DNA from: Janthinobacterium sp.
Lineage (GTDB): Bacteria > Pseudomonadota > Gammaproteobacteria > Burkholderiales > Burkholderiaceae_D
Reading direction: 5' to 3'
DNA: 64,000 nt
Assembly (NCBI RefSeq): GCF_009923995.1
Contig: NZ_RFSK01000010.1
Location: 62,001 to 126,000 of the forward strand
Position numbers and translations under genes: made by a program. The notes below the pieces were generated by a model. It did no database searches and was not told where the DNA came from. It saw only the letters and a program-made list of their open reading frames with translations. Within the stretch, counting starts at the first letter, position 1; each line of letters begins with the position of its first letter. Positions 56,709-64,000 of the stretch are shown here, in pieces.

Positions 56709-57515
56709 TTACAACCCCTTCGCCACCCCCACAATCACCACCGCCGACGGCACCAATAAAAACTGCGCAATCAGCGTCCCCGCCAATCGACTCCCCACCA
56801 GCCACACCACCGCCCGTCGGAACTGCGATTCTTCGATCTTGCCTTCGATGACGTCATCTGTCATGCCCGACATGTGCGGGTCGATGAAGACGGCCATCAT
56901 GATGGTGGCGCCGCCGTTGATGATGGAAGACAGGGTGCTGGAGGTGACGCGCACGCTGGGGTCCAGCACGCCTGCGTACAGGGCGGCGAAGACGCCTACC
57001 GTCCACAGGGCCGTGGCGATGACGTTCATGGCTGTCATGGAGACGGAGACGCCGGATTTTTCGCGCAGGCCCGTGACGTTGGCGGGCTTGGGCAGGCTGG
57101 CGGACGTCCTGAGGTAGGACAGGCCGCCCTTGAAGACGGCATGCAGCAGCAGTTTCGGTACCGACCTGTGGATCTGGAAGTGCTCGACGGCGCGGCAGAA
57201 GGCGCGCTGGAAGGTGGGAATGAGTATCGCGCCCAGTATTGTGGCCAGGCTGGCGGAGAACAGCAGCCAGCGGAAGTCGCCCAACAGCGTGCCGGCGGCC
57301 ACATGCTGGTCGATGCCGGTTTCCACACGCTTGGCGAGGAATGGTCCTAAAAACGAATTCGAGGTGCGCGACAGCAGCATCAGGATGCTGAACAGGGCCA
57401 GGGACACGGCGATGCGCCGCGTGCGGATGCCGGCGATGCGCACGGAATAGGCGAGGGTACCGATAATGTGGATGATAAATGTCAGTGCGCAAATCAACAG
57501 CAATTGCTTGTCCAT
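56709..57515 (-). CDS. Amj-type lipid II flippase family protein
   Basis: The 268-residue product is a polytopic membrane protein whose sequence (LLLICALTFIIHIIGTLAYS..RIAGIRTRR..., LLSRTSNSFLGPFLAKR) matches the Amj/YdaH group, alternate lipid II flippases for peptidoglycan synthesis. The start MDKQLLLI at 57515 has AAGG six bases upstream; a longer frame to 57557 is disfavoured. GC returns to genomic level here, so it is native. In Bacillus amj is induced by envelope stress; whether that holds here is not shown. Confidence 0.85.
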   Translation of the reverse strand: MDKQLLLICALTFIIHIIGTLAYSVRIAGIRTRRIAVSLALFSILMLLSRTSNSFLGPFLAKRVETGIDQHVAAGTLLGDFRWLLFSASLATILGAILIPTFQRAFCRAVEHFQIHRSVPKLLLHAVFKGGLSYLRTSASLPKPANVTGLREKSGVSVSMTAMNVIATALWTVGVFAALYAGVLDPSVRVTSSTLSSIINGGATIMMAVFIDPHMSGMTDDVIEGKIEESQFRRAVVWLVGSRLAGTLIAQFLLVPSAVVIVGVAKGL

Positions 57516-57984
57516 CACAACCTTGCAGTAAAGAAAAATGTCATTCCATGCTGCCATGGAGTTACTTATTTTTCAACTGCAAAGAAGTTAATTTTCAAGT
57601 TAATCGGTTTTCGTGGTGTTTTGTGCGCTGTTGCGTGGGGCGGGCTGTATTTCAATCCAGATGGAAACCGGGGAGGGCGCTGCCGGGAAGGATGCCCTTG
57701 AACAGGGGAATGCCGTTAAATGACGACGCTTTTCACCCCCCAAGGCAAGGGTTTGGGGTCGTACCCTCAGGGGTCCGACCCCGGCTGTTTCACTGTTTGG
57801 GGTGATCCTCAGCTGCGTATGCCCGCTGACATGAGTGGCCCGTCAATGGCGCGGCGCACCGATGGCACAGTGCCCGTGCCGCAGCTGGCCCGGCGCCGGG
57901 ATGACTTGGTACCGCCGTGCTTGCACCGCTTGCTTGCCCCCCCGCGCGCCCAGCCAGGTGATAGTGGCAGCCTGTGGCGCTGAC
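57516..57984. repeat. Intergenic stretch with a palindromic repeat
   Basis: About 470 bases. It contains a palindrome of the dispersed family at 57755-57782 (ggggtcgtaccc - tcag - gggtccgacccc). Several short frames here are not supported. Near 57955-58038 a sequence ending ggttcgagtcctctgtccc-acca resembles the 3' part of a tRNA gene but lacks a foldable body. Confidence 0.55.
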
Positions 57985-58545
57985 TCATCCGCCGCCACCC
58001 GGAGAACCGCCATGCGGTTCGAGTCCTCTGTCCCACCAGGGCGGCGTGCTTGACGACCAGGGACACGCCATTTCCACTTCGCTGATACGGTAGCGGATCT
58101 CGATCACCTGCCCGGGGTGAAACGGGCCGCGTCGCCAGTCGCCGGAATCAAAGACGTAGCCCTTGCCCTGGATGCAAAGACTGGTCGGATGGTTGCCGAT
58201 GGGGCCGGTTGAGTGCAGGGTGACGCGCACTTCGCCGTTGGCGTCCAGCGGGGCGTCGCCGCCCATGAAGAGGGCATCCGAGCCGATGTCGCAGACACGG
58301 GTGCTGCCTATCTTGCTGCACTGCTTGATATACGTTTCCTGGCGCGCCAGGGCCAGGTAATTGTCATGCCGCATGGGCTTGCCGTCGTCATAGGTAAAGC
58401 GCAGGACGACTGGCGTGGGTGCGCTGGCAGGGTGGCGCATGGTGCTGGTGCAGGCGGCGCTGACCAGGGCCAGCAGGGGCCACGCCAGCAGGCGCAGGCC
58501 GCGCCGCAGCATGGAGAGGGATAGACTGCCGGAGGGTTGCCGCAT
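57985..58545 (-). CDS. Putative lipoprotein, unknown
   Basis: The 186-residue product has a lipoprotein signal ending LVSAAC, then a small folded domain (about 45-160) with conserved-looking Trp and Tyr. The C-terminal SSSTPPWWDRGLEPHGGSPGGGG is low-complexity and comes from the tRNA-like sequence near 58015-58038, so the real stop may have been lost or the tail acquired. An alternative start is ATG 58512 (MLRRGLRLL). Function unknown. Confidence 0.65.
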   Translation of the reverse strand: MRQPSGSLSLSMLRRGLRLLAWPLLALVSAACTSTMRHPASAPTPVVLRFTYDDGKPMRHDNYLALARQETYIKQCSKIGSTRVCDIGSDALFMGGDAPLDANGEVRVTLHSTGPIGNHPTSLCIQGKGYVFDSGDWRRGPFHPGQVIEIRYRISEVEMACPWSSSTPPWWDRGLEPHGGSPGGGG

Positions 58546-58563
58546 GTGCCGTTGCCATTTGTC

Positions 58564-59031
58564 TCATGAATTTGGCGGCGATGATAGCATGCGATGTGCG
58601 GGTTCAAGGACGAAGTTGCCGGCAGTCAGCGGGCCTGTGCGGGCGCGCGGCTGATTCATTTCTTGCAGCACTTTCTTGCACAGCAAGCCGTAGCCGACGC
58701 CCGTGCCCCGTTTGTGGGCGGCCTGGTCGTAGGCTGGGCTGATGTCCTGCCATGCCACGCTGCCGGGCAGGGGGCGCAGGGCGTCGTCCAGGTCCATCTC
58801 GAAGCGGATGAAGCTGCCGTCCGCGCTCAGCAAGGTGCCATGGATGGCGGGCAGGCCGGGGCAGGCCAGTTGCAGGTCGAGCATGATGGCCGCGTCCAGC
58901 ATCACGCCGTGGCTGGCCGCGCACTGGCGCAGGGCGTCGGGCAGGGGCAGCGCGCGCCACCAGGCGGCCGTCTGGCGGATGGCCGCCAGCGCCTGCGCGT
59001 TTTGCTGCTGGACGGAAAGTTGTTTGCTCAT
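58564..59031 (-). CDS. Hypothetical protein (155 aa)
   Basis: The product, from ATG 59031 (MSKQLSVQQQN; ATG 59040 is the alternative and GGAGG lies between the two spacing optima), is soluble and helical with no motif I recognise. Codon use is normal. It lies 18 bases upstream of the lipoprotein gene on the same strand and may share its transcript. Confidence 0.6.
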   Translation of the reverse strand: MSKQLSVQQQNAQALAAIRQTAAWWRALPLPDALRQCAASHGVMLDAAIMLDLQLACPGLPAIHGTLLSADGSFIRFEMDLDDALRPLPGSVAWQDISPAYDQAAHKRGTGVGYGLLCKKVLQEMNQPRARTGPLTAGNFVLEPAHRMLSSPPNS

Positions 59032-59116
59032 GGCTGCCATGTCCTCCGGCGGCGGGGTGGCGCGGCTACGCCTGCCTGCCCCGTCATCGTGCCATCCGCC
59101 CCATCGCCGTGCCGCC

Positions 59117-59566
59117 TCAGCGCGAGGCCAGGCTCAGGTTTTCGACGTGCGCAGGCACCAGCTCGCCGCTGACCAGCCTTTCGGCCGGTACCTGCATCAG
59201 CACTTCGCCGCCCACGCTGCCGTCGTCGCGCAGGTCGATGCGCATGGCCAGCTGCCGGTCGAGGGCAACGAAGCGGTTGCTGGCGGTGGCGACGATGCGG
59301 TGTTCATCCTGGTTGTCGATGCGCGCATACATGATGACGCCGACATTGCTGGCGTTGCGCAGGTAGAGCACCTGCCCGTTCGACAGCTCGTAGCCGCCGC
59401 GGAACGGCGAAAAATCTTCCCGGTTCATGACGTGGCGGTGGGCCGGCAGTTCGATCGTCAGCAGGCGTCCGCCCGGAATGACGACGGTCTGGCTGTCGGG
59501 AAGCGATTGCGCATTTGCCAGCAGGGCGCAGACGCCCAGGGTGCCGGCGAGTATCCATGTTTTCAT
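59117..59566 (-). CDS. Secreted hypothetical protein (149 aa)
   Basis: The product starts with a clear signal peptide (MKTWILAGTLGVCALLANAQS, cleavage expected near residue 22) followed by a compact domain rich in beta-strand residues. No cysteine pair or lipobox is present, so it is probably periplasmic or secreted. The start at 59566 has GGG/GTAGA upstream. Function unknown. Confidence 0.65.
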   Translation of the reverse strand: MKTWILAGTLGVCALLANAQSLPDSQTVVIPGGRLLTIELPAHRHVMNREDFSPFRGGYELSNGQVLYLRNASNVGVIMYARIDNQDEHRIVATASNRFVALDRQLAMRIDLRDDGSVGGEVLMQVPAERLVSGELVPAHVENLSLASR

Positions 59567-59754
59567 TTTTCTACCCATCCTTGATTAGTGGCGCCGTCCG
59601 CTGCCGGCGCGGCGATGTCGATGCGGATGCCAGGGAAAACCAGGCCGGACTGCCTGTGCGCGCTGCGCTCCACATGGTCAGGGCACAGGCAGGCGGCCCT
59701 GTTAGTGTAGGCAGGCAAGTTGCGCCGCGCATCATCCGATCGGATGACGCGGCC

Positions 59755-60681
59755 TCAAGCGTCTAGCATGGCCAGGTGCGCCGTCGCGCCGTGGATCAGG
59801 GCGATCAGTTCGCCCTGGTGGCGCGTATCCGTCTTCAGATAGGCGTGGTGCAAATGCGTCTTGACGGTATTGACGCTGATGCCGCAGCGGGCGGAGATTT
59901 CGCCGATGGTGGCCCCCTGCGCCAGGGCCTTGCCCACTTGCGCCTCGGCTTGCGTCAGATCAAACAGCTGGCGCAGGGCGGGCACCGACATGGCCGAGCG
60001 GGCCGGGTCGCGCGCGATGACCATGGCGCAGGGGGCGGGCCAGGCGGGAAACGGCGCCACCGTCAGCACGAGCGCCCGGGCCTGGCTGCGCGGCAGGCGC
60101 AGGCACTGGCATTGCGGCGCGACGTCCATGCTGGCGATGACGAGGCGCACGGCGCGCGCCAGCGCGGGCGGCGGCCCCTGCCGCAGGGGCGCGTCGAGCA
60201 GGGCGTGGCCGGCGGCGCTGGCGAACAGCACGCCGAGCTGGCCGTCGAGCAGCAGCACGGCCGCGCCCATGGCGTCCAGCGCCGCCATGCCGCAGCGGCC
60301 GGCCAGGCTGTCGTCGTGCAGGCGCTGGCGCAGGCGCAGGGCGCGCTGCAGCGGCGGCACGAGGGCTTGCAATGGCGTGTCGGCGAGGCAATCCTCGTCG
60401 CGCGGTCCATGGCGGCGATAGATGGCCAGCACGGCCAGGCTGCGCGCATCGATGGGGATCATGGCGCCCAGCGGCAGGCCTGCGCCGGACGGCAGCGCGG
60501 TTCCGCCCAGCAACTGGCCGGGCGCCCCGTCGCGGTACAGGGTGAGGGTGGCGCCGGCGGCGTCCAGGCTGCGGGCGATGTCGCGGCACAGCTGCGGCCA
60601 GCAGGCGTCGTCGCCGGCCGCCTCGAGCAGCTTTGCTGTCAGTTCGCCCGTCAGGCCCTGGGCCGGGAGTGGCGCCGTCAT
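59755..60681 (-). CDS. LuxR-type transcriptional regulator
   Basis: The 308-residue product ends with a LuxR-type helix-turn-helix (about 235-300: LTQAEAQVGKALAQGATIGEISARCGISVNTVKTHLHHAYLKTD), preceded by a long PAS/GAF-like or unassigned region. No autoinducer-binding motif is obvious. It faces the orphan genes at 58-59 kb and stands about 190 bases from the next minus-strand gene. The target genes are unknown. Confidence 0.87.
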   Translation of the reverse strand: MTAPLPAQGLTGELTAKLLEAAGDDACWPQLCRDIARSLDAAGATLTLYRDGAPGQLLGGTALPSGAGLPLGAMIPIDARSLAVLAIYRRHGPRDEDCLADTPLQALVPPLQRALRLRQRLHDDSLAGRCGMAALDAMGAAVLLLDGQLGVLFASAAGHALLDAPLRQGPPPALARAVRLVIASMDVAPQCQCLRLPRSQARALVLTVAPFPAWPAPCAMVIARDPARSAMSVPALRQLFDLTQAEAQVGKALAQGATIGEISARCGISVNTVKTHLHHAYLKTDTRHQGELIALIHGATAHLAMLDA

Positions 60682-60869
60682 GCTGTCCCCATTCGCGTGT
60701 TGCGCAGTATCGCCTGGGCGCGCCGGCGCGTGGCTGGATTAGGATTGCGATGCGGCGCGGACCGGGCCGCCTTCGTGCGGGACGGGTCCGGCGCGGCCAT
60801 CGGGCGTGGCATCTATCAAGATAGTACAAAGACATCGTTGCCGCAATGGGGGGCCGCTGCCGATGGACG

Positions 60870-61331
60870 TCACGGACCTTCGGAAATCAGGCGTTCCAGG
60901 AGCGAGCGGGATTTTTCATCGCTGGCGCGGACTTCCGCAATCCAGGGCAACAGCTCGGAGGGGACAAATTTTTTAATCAGTTTGCAATAATCTTCGGTTT
61001 CCCGCGGACAGAATTCGAGTGCCAGCAAGGCACAGGTCTTCGCTGCCAGGTCCCGTCGCTGCATCCGGGACAGGAGGTGGACACGTTGCCTCAATGCCCT
61101 GGCGAAATCACTCTTGATGCATTTCCCGAAAGGCATGGAAGGGTCTTCCGTGATTACCCGGCAGGCGATGCGCACGGCGCTGGCGTTATTGCTCAGGATA
61201 CCCAGTTGCACCTGCTTGCAGACATGCGACAGACGCAGCCCTTGATGCACCATCGGCGGCCCCCGTTCGAACTGGTCAAGTTTTTCTCCAAGGAATTCTT
61301 CAAGCTCTTCCAGGCTGGCGACCGGCATCAT
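60870..61331 (-). CDS. Hypothetical protein (153 aa)
   Basis: The product, from ATG 61331 (TTG 61337 possible), is helical with a repeated Arg/Leu pattern (LRQRVHLLSRMQRRDLAAKTC...) that could form a short HEAT-like or alpha-helical bundle. No family recognised. A 32-base gap separates it from the upstream membrane-protein gene, so they are probably co-transcribed. Confidence 0.6.
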   Translation of the reverse strand: MMPVASLEELEEFLGEKLDQFERGPPMVHQGLRLSHVCKQVQLGILSNNASAVRIACRVITEDPSMPFGKCIKSDFARALRQRVHLLSRMQRRDLAAKTCALLALEFCPRETEDYCKLIKKFVPSELLPWIAEVRASDEKSRSLLERLISEGP

Positions 61332-61363
61332 CGTCAAGTTCCCCTATTGCCGTGCCAGCCTGG

Positions 61364-61858
61364 TCATGGAACTGACTCGAGACTCAGGACATACCCATAC
61401 AGTACTTGCGCCTTCACCTGGGTATTCTTGGCGCGTAGAACACGTCGCCCTATCGATTGAATATAACCGCAATCGCACGTTATCCCTTCGGTCCGCGTCC
61501 TATACGAATGTCCGTCTATATCGAAGTCAATATAGCCGTAACCCGGCTTATTAAACGTTTTATTGATCGTTAGCGTACCCGTCACAGTGGCCGCATTGCC
61601 TTCTCTCAGCGCGGTACGACAGGCAAAAGTATCGATCCAGCTTTGCGTCATGTCACGGGCAGGTATGAAAAAGAAAATTGCGCCAAAGAGCGCCTGGACG
61701 ATAAGGCCAGCGGTCCCGTTCGCACCCTTAATAATCCAGCACTTCCGGTACCAGCTCGCGCACAGCAATGCCGTCCCCGCGATGAAATGTGGCATGGTGA
61801 CCAGGAAGCTTGCAATGGACGTAGGTGCATTGGCTGCCGAGTAGAATATTGTTGACAT
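61364..61858 (-). CDS. Hypothetical membrane protein (164 aa)
   Basis: The product has two or three hydrophobic segments (about 10-35 and 45-72), then a soluble C-terminal domain (about 85-164) with an Ile/Tyr-rich beta pattern and a CDC motif. The start MSTIFYSAANA at 61858 was chosen over a longer frame to 61957 that has no ribosome site. It may form a unit with the downstream helical protein. Function unknown. Confidence 0.6.
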   Translation of the reverse strand: MSTIFYSAANAPTSIASFLVTMPHFIAGTALLCASWYRKCWIIKGANGTAGLIVQALFGAIFFFIPARDMTQSWIDTFACRTALREGNAATVTGTLTINKTFNKPGYGYIDFDIDGHSYRTRTEGITCDCGYIQSIGRRVLRAKNTQVKAQVLYGYVLSLESVP

Positions 61859-62126
61859 TTGATACAGGAAGTTTGTTGGCGAACCCTGTTGCTGTGGCAA
61901 TCGATGGCTGCTGCCGGAAAGCCGGGACGGCACAGTGTACGCAGTTGTTGCTTTCAAAGCAAGTAAGCCGTTCTGTCAAGCGGACTGAACAATCCTCGCA
62001 ACAATTCTCGTGAAAACGAATCATGCCGATGGTGGCGAGCGGAATCCGATGCAATCGGACGCATGGAAAACATATCCATAGGGTAAGCTCTCGGGCTAGG
62101 CTATTTCGCAACTCTATCAAAAATAC

Positions 62127-62810
62127 ATGACATCCATAATGATCCCCGACGTCGCCCTGGTCGACAATACCGAACAACGCACGCCGCTGGTGCTCGTGCT
62201 GGACTGCTCCGGCAGCATGGACGGCGAGCCCGTCGCGCTGCTGAACGAAGGCCTGGCCTTGCTGGAACAGGAATTGAAGTCCGACGTGATCGCGTCCAAG
62301 CGCGTGCGCATCCTCGTGATCCAGTTTGGCGCGCACGACGAGGCCGTCGTCGCCAGCAGCTGGTGCGACGCCATGGATTTCACGGCGCCCGTCCTGGCCG
62401 CCAACGGCACTACGCCGACGGGCGCGGCCGTGGAACTGGCCCTGGCCGAGATCGAGCAGGAAAAGCAGCGTTTCCGCGCCGCCGGCGTGGCATACACGCG
62501 GCCGTGGCTGTTCCTGATGTCCGACGGCGAGCCGACGGACCGCTGGCAGCAGGGCGCCCAGCAGGCGCGCGCGGCCGAGCAGGCCAATAAAGTGGCGATC
62601 TTCCCCATCTGCGTGGGCGAGCACGCGAATATCGATACCCTGGGTGAATTTTCCAGCCGGGGCGGGCGGGGCGTGAAGCAGCTGAAAGGCTTGCAGTTCC
62701 GTGAACTGTTCCTGTGGCTGAGCGCCAGCATGCAGGTGGTGTCGCAGTCGCGCCCGGGCGCGCAGGCGCAGCTGGCGTCGACGGACGGCTGGTCCGTCGT
62801 GAATACGTGA
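62127..62810 (+). CDS. TerY-type vWA-domain protein
   Basis: The 227-residue product is a single von Willebrand factor A domain with an intact MIDAS (D26-x-S28-x-S30 in DCSGSMDG, T in GTTPTGAA, D in SDGEPTD), i.e. a TerY-like metal-dependent binding protein. ATG 62139 is an alternative start. It is followed within 14 bases by a PP2C phosphatase and then a kinase gene, the TerY-P triad described by Anantharaman, Iyer and Aravind, linked to phosphorylation-based stress or tellurite-associated systems. Confidence 0.88.
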   Translation: MTSIMIPDVALVDNTEQRTPLVLVLDCSGSMDGEPVALLNEGLALLEQELKSDVIASKRVRILVIQFGAHDEAVVASSWCDAMDFTAPVLAANGTTPTGAAVELALAEIEQEKQRFRAAGVAYTRPWLFLMSDGEPTDRWQQGAQQARAAEQANKVAIFPICVGEHANIDTLGEFSSRGGRGVKQLKGLQFRELFLWLSASMQVVSQSRPGAQAQLASTDGWSVVNT

Positions 62811-62824
62811 AAGTCCGCTGATCC

Positions 62825-63583
62825 ATGACCGCAGTACAAACTACCTGGCGCGTGTTCGGCGCGTCCGTCACGGGCAAGGCGCACCTGGATAAAGCCATCG
62901 CTTGCCAGGATGCCCACGCGCACGCCATCGTGGGCGACGTCTTGCTCGCCATCGTCTGCGACGGCGCCGGTTCGGCCAGGCTCAGCGAGCAGGGTGCGCA
63001 ATTTATCGCCACGCACGCCGTGCAGGCGCTGGCCGGCCGGCTGGAGCAGGGCGCCACGCTGCAGGATCTGCACGACGGCGCGCTGGCCGGCACCTTGGCG
63101 CAGGTGCGCGCCGCGCTGGACGACATCGCCCGCGCCGCCAACGCCACGCTGGACGACTACGCCAGCACGGTGGTGGGCGTGGTGATGGGCAAGGATGCCG
63201 GCTTCTTTTTTCACCTGGGCGATGGCCTGGGCGTGGCGCAGCTGGACGATGGCGGCGAACGGATTTCGCTGCCCGCCAACGGCGAGTACGCCAACGAAAC
63301 CTATTTCCTGTCCGGCGCGCGCTGGCGTGAACAGCTGCGCCTGCTTGCGATTCCGCAAACCGCGCGCGGCGTCGTGCTGATGTCGGACGGCTGCATGCCC
63401 TTTGCCATGAGCAAGAATAATGCGGGCCTGTACGCACCCTTCATGGATGCCGTGCAAGGCTATCTGCGCACGGTCGACAGCGTCGAGCTGGGCAATGCGG
63501 CGCTGGCGGCCACCCTGGCCGACCCGCGCACGCACCAGATCACGGGCGACGACAAGACGCTGCTGCTGGCCTTGCGCGCATGA
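62825..63583 (+). CDS. PP2C-type protein serine/threonine phosphatase
   Basis: The 252-residue product is a metal-dependent PP2C phosphatase with the usual acidic motifs (CDGAGSA near residue 41, DDYASTVVGVV, GDGLGVA, LMSDG, and GDDKT at the end). It is the second gene of the vWA-PP2C-kinase triad and should reverse phosphorylation by the downstream kinase. Its stop overlaps the kinase start (ATGA). Confidence 0.92.
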   Translation: MTAVQTTWRVFGASVTGKAHLDKAIACQDAHAHAIVGDVLLAIVCDGAGSARLSEQGAQFIATHAVQALAGRLEQGATLQDLHDGALAGTLAQVRAALDDIARAANATLDDYASTVVGVVMGKDAGFFFHLGDGLGVAQLDDGGERISLPANGEYANETYFLSGARWREQLRLLAIPQTARGVVLMSDGCMPFAMSKNNAGLYAPFMDAVQGYLRTVDSVELGNAALAATLADPRTHQITGDDKTLLLALRA

Positions 63584-64000
63584 GCCAGAAGCAGGGAGTC
63601 GCGCCCGGCTTGAGTCCGGGTGGCAAGATCTGGCTGGACCAGGCGCGCAGCCTGGTGCTCGGCAAGCTGATCAAGAGCGGCGGCGCGGGCAGCGTCTACC
63701 TGCTGCCCGGCGCGCCCGCGCAGGTGGCCAAGCTCTACCATCCGCACCTGGACCGGGCCGCCAACCGGCGCAAGCTCGAAGCCATGCTGGAACTGTCGCC
63801 CGAGCTGCCCGACCAGCTGGAAAACGGCAAGCGCTACGTGCAGATCGCCTGGCCGCAAGCGGCCGCGTTCGACGGCCAGGGCGGTTTCGCCGGCTTCGTC
63901 ATGCCACTGCTGGACATGGCGCAGACGGCCGAGCTGGAACAGATCATGCAGGAACGCCAGGCGCGCGCGGCGGGCTTGCCCACGGGGCTGGGTCCCAAGC
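63580..64000 (+). CDS. Protein kinase of the TerY-P triad, 5' part
   Basis: The frame starts at ATG 63580, overlapping the phosphatase stop by four bases, and is cut by the window end after 140 codons. The visible part shows a kinase N-lobe: glycine loop SGGAGSVY near residue 28, the ATP lysine in VAKLYHP, and a charged helix with conserved Glu. Kinases in this place often carry a C-terminal zinc-ribbon or helix-hairpin-helix region, which is beyond the window. Role by context: kinase acting with the upstream vWA protein and phosphatase. Confidence 0.82.
   Translation, partial: MSQKQGVAPGLSPGGKIWLDQARSLVLGKLIKSGGAGSVYLLPGAPAQVAKLYHPHLDRAANRRKLEAMLELSPELPDQLENGKRYVQIAWPQAAAFDGQGGFAGFVMPLLDMAQTAELEQIMQERQARAAGLPTGLGPK

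Overview
The window is GC-rich (roughly 63-65% by eye) and densely packed. It reads as a betaproteobacterial chromosome of the family Oxalobacteraceae, most likely Janthinobacterium or a close relative. The supports are the tig-clpP-clpX-lon-hupB-tRNA-Asp-ppiD order, the hpnCDE squalene set, a PQQ glucose dehydrogenase, a standalone 1349-residue PurL, and dispersed GGTCnGACCC palindromes. The genus is inferred from gene content and style, not from a database match.

Layout. 1-2.8 kb: 3' part of thrC, then moeA and moaD (molybdenum cofactor). 2.85-6.4 kb: a small membrane protein, a BaiN/HI0933-type flavoprotein, and a minus-strand membrane set (51-aa peptide, DUF1700 protein, DUF2807 protein). 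6.6-9.7 kb: hpnC-hpnD-hpnE on the minus strand, making squalene from farnesyl diphosphate. 9.9-14.2 kb: a two-gene RND efflux pump, followed by tRNA-Leu(UAG). 14.6-16.3 kb: a 60-aa His/Asp-tailed peptide gene overlapping a gene for a HExxH-motif putative peptide-modifying enzyme; this looks like a minimal RiPP-type pair. 16.9-26.3 kb: the conserved protein quality-control block.

26.7-43.7 kb holds metabolism: tesA/ybbA with overlapping divergent start codons, nnr, a fused 5-oxoprolinase-like enzyme, a LysR regulator facing a CitMHS-AtuA-AtuA-related operon, an AraC regulator facing a zinc alcohol dehydrogenase, gcd with a TetR gene, and a VOC protein. 43.8-46.3 kb is a variable, AT-richer stretch of small orphan genes, including a cyclic-phosphate-processing receiver-like protein. 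46.3-50.5 kb is signalling: a degenerate receiver-TPR protein and two tandem paralogous diguanylate cyclases. purL (50.7-54.7 kb) is followed by a strikingly AT-rich lone OLD-family ATPase/nuclease (probable phage defence, probably acquired) and an Amj-type lipid II flippase. 58-62 kb carries small secreted or orphan proteins and a LuxR-type regulator. The window ends inside a vWA - PP2C phosphatase - kinase triad of the TerY-P type.

The points best worth following are the HExxH/peptide pair, the TerY-P-type triad cut by the right edge, the AT-rich OLD gene, the uncharacterised CitMHS/AtuA cluster, and several proteins with altered key residues (the receiver with Glu at the phospho-acceptor position and the alcohol dehydrogenase without two structural-zinc cysteines).
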